A stretch of 64,000 nt of DNA from assembly GCF_037893015.1 (NCBI RefSeq), contig NC_133666.1, forward strand, positions 2,633,467-2,697,466, given 5' to 3'. The DNA comes from Macrotis lagotis. Its lineage: Eukaryota; Chordata; Mammalia; Peramelemorphia; Peramelidae. Under the pieces are notes generated by a model. It was not told the origin of the DNA, did not search any database, and worked only from the letters and a program-made list of their open reading frames with translations. Position numbers and translations under genes: made by a program. Below are positions 62,431 through 64,000 of this stretch, in pieces; positions within the stretch are counted from its first letter, which is position 1, and each line of letters begins with the position of its first letter.

Positions 62431-62982
62431 ATGGCAGCCCCGCCCCCAGCACAGGAAGCGAGGGACGCTCCAGACCCCCCAAACCTCATGCCAGCCACCG
62501 CCAACAACAGAGACAATGCTGCGGCTCAGGGCATACCACCCCCCATGGTCTATGCCAGGGTCCCTGAAGCTCATGATGATGCCTCCCTAGCCATGGGAGA
62601 CGGAAGGCACGCAGTAACTGCCAATGTGCTCACGGCTCAGATTCCCCCAGGTCATCTGCGGGGATCTTTACTCGGGGGAGGGGATCAAAGTCCTGAAGTA
62701 TTGGCCCATCTGAGCCGGGCTCAAGCACTTCTTGATGGTAGCCAGAGAGACCGAGCACTGAGGCAGCGACACCGAGCCCACGCCATCCCGGACAATGTGC
62801 TCACGGCTCTGCTTCAGTCAATGGAAAGAAGAGCTGGTGGCATGGCCCACCCCAGAAGGAGTAACACCCTCCCCCCGCACATCCTGATGGCATTACATAC
62901 ACACGGCCCAGCTGCTCCATGGGCCCAAGCCACATCTGAGGACATCCCCGAAGACCTTGGCAGGGCAAATGCAGGGCCTTAA
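62431..62982 (+). CDS. Uncharacterised family member B, 183 aa
   Basis: I do not recognise this protein. It is the diverged relative of the palindrome gene. It has ATGGCAG at the start, 183 codons against 187, GIPPPMVYAR at 34-43, DNVLTALLQSME at 121-132 and TLPPHILMAL at 146-155. Internally it repeats a short unit three times: HAVTANVLTA (60-69), HAIPDNVLTA (117-126) and NTLPPHILMA (145-154). The first two share 17 identical bases (CAATGTGCTCACGGCTC). Such units look like short amphipathic helices joined by flexible Gly/Pro/His-rich linkers. There is no signal peptide, membrane segment or known catalytic motif. The frame is open further upstream to 62,113, but similarity to the A copies begins at ATGGCAG. 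It stops TAA at 62,980 and has AATAAA at 63,152. It is head to head with the PABPC1 retrogene. Confidence 0.6.
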   Translation: MAAPPPAQEARDAPDPPNLMPATANNRDNAAAQGIPPPMVYARVPEAHDDASLAMGDGRHAVTANVLTAQIPPGHLRGSLLGGGDQSPEVLAHLSRAQALLDGSQRDRALRQRHRAHAIPDNVLTALLQSMERRAGGMAHPRRSNTLPPHILMALHTHGPAAPWAQATSEDIPEDLGRANAGP

Positions 62983-63151
62983 CACATCTACCCTCATCTA
63001 TGCCCTCGAGGTCATGGCTTTGCGGGCCACAAATACCCCCCTACTCTACAACAGGTGGCCTCAACGCTGACTCCAACAGCCCAAAAACACACTGAAGAAG
63101 GGGAGGATCTGCCAGAAGAAATGAGGAGGGGGCATTATTTTAATGACGAAA

Positions 63152-63157
63152 AATAAA
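63152..63157 (+). terminator. Poly(A) signal AATAAA of family member B
   Basis: AATAAA in GACGAAAAATAAAAATTTC, 170 bases after the stop at 62,982. It resembles the signal context of the palindrome copies (AAAAATAAAAATT). Confidence 0.6.
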
Positions 63158-63179
63158 AATTTCTTCCCCATCAAATGGC

Positions 63180-64000
63180 GGGGGAAAGGTTTCTCATGTT
63201 TTGATCAGTGTTTCTGACCCCCTCCCCTCTATCTACCTTCACCCTGCTTCTCCCTTCGCCACCTTCTCCCTACCCATGGGTTCCCACGCTCTGCCCCCCC
63301 CCATCCCTGCAAACGATACAGCCCCACCCCCCAGTACCCAATTGAAGAATTAGAATTGGGAAGACCCAGGGCCCTGGTCTAGCTTCCTCCTGCCCCTCAT
63401 TTCTTTCTGCTTTCCATCACATTGCAGAAAAGGAAGGGATAATGTGTGTGTGGCTGTGTGCAGGGGGGCAGGAGGGGGAGGAGTGCCTGTCTGAGGCACA
63501 GAAGCTTGGGGGATGGGGGCCCCCCACCTGGCCTAGGTCAGGGAGAGAGTCTCCTAGCAACCACAAACTGGTTTTCCTGGGCAACAGAGGAAAACCTCTC
63601 AAGCCCCAGCAACGCAGCTGGTTACCCTGACAACAACTCAGGAAAGGGGGAGGTGGGTGGAAGCACAGCGCTTTGGGAAGACAGCAGCACTTCAACTGGG
63701 AGGGAGGCCATCTATTAAGATTTGGAAATCTAACAGGAAAGAAGCCAGGGCAGCAAAGGGAGAGGGGCAGCAAAAGCAGGGGTGGGGGCAGCAAAGGGAG
63801 GGGGGCAGCAAATAGAGTGGGCCAGCAAAAGGAAGCAAGCAACAAAGGGAGGGAGGGGGAAGTAAAGGGAGAAGCAGGGGGGCCAGCCCAGCTCCTTCCC
63901 AAGTTCCTCTGCTGCTTTGAGTGTGTGTGGGGGGGAGCCTTTCCCCAAAGCTGATGGAAGACTAGAAGCACCGCAATGCAGGTTGCCACATCAAAACAGT
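63180..64000. other. No gene recognised; short minisatellite near the end
   Basis: A loose 23-26 base repeat of GGCAGCAAAGGGAGGGG occurs at about 63,748-63,880. The remainder is GC rich and unique. I looked for CLIC2 exon 1 on the minus strand here without success. Confidence 0.5.

Overview
This is a piece of a marsupial genome. Short interspersed repeats of the marsupial tRNA-derived type (starting with GGGGCAGCTAGGTGG and carrying the CTTGGGCAAGTCACTTAACC core) occur throughout the right half, with marsupial-type L1 3' ends, older L2-type LINE fragments and MIR/CORE-SINEs. The one multi-exon gene is CLIC2. It lies in Xq28 in human, in the part of the X shared by all therian mammals, so the window is probably X-linked. 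I cannot name the species.

Left 26 kb: a very large inverted repeat. From the outside in on each side it has (i) a GC-rich tandem array of 268-296 bp higher-order units, each built from four diverged subunits of about 67 bp (about 35 units at 1-9,870, cut by the window start; about 28 units in opposite orientation at 16,135-24,240), and (ii) a 2.67 kb single-copy arm (9,870-12,544 and 13,461-16,135). The arms look more than 99% identical and meet at a 916 bp unique spacer (12,545-13,460). Each arm carries one copy of a small single-exon gene I do not recognise, with an AATAAA signal 326 bp after the stop. The two copies are head to head. A diverged third member of the same family (183 against 187 codons, colinear) lies at 62,431-62,982 at the other end of the window. 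An apparently undescribed gene family with a palindromic pair is the most interesting content here.

24.2-37 kb: decaying edge of the array, a GC-rich unassigned stretch with exon-like pieces, a second tandem repeat (27.1-31.0 kb, roughly 250-300 bp units, each with a splice-donor-like motif) that also changes orientation near 30.2 kb, a 430 bp polypurine tract and a 40-60 bp minisatellite.

41.4-53.3 kb: exons 2-6 of CLIC2 on the minus strand, with all splice sites in place and exon sizes of 110, 126, 107, 182 and 156 coding bases. Exon 1 was not found and probably lies beyond the window.

58.6-63.2 kb: an intact intronless copy of PABPC1 (633 codons, minus strand). Its 3' UTR still follows PABPC1 mRNA to the poly(A) tail, so it is a retrogene. 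Upstream is a very GC-rich CpG island with a long CCG repeat. The third member of the new family starts about 1.3 kb away on the other strand, so the two are divergent. If CLIC2 exon 1 lies further right, both are inside CLIC2 intron 1.
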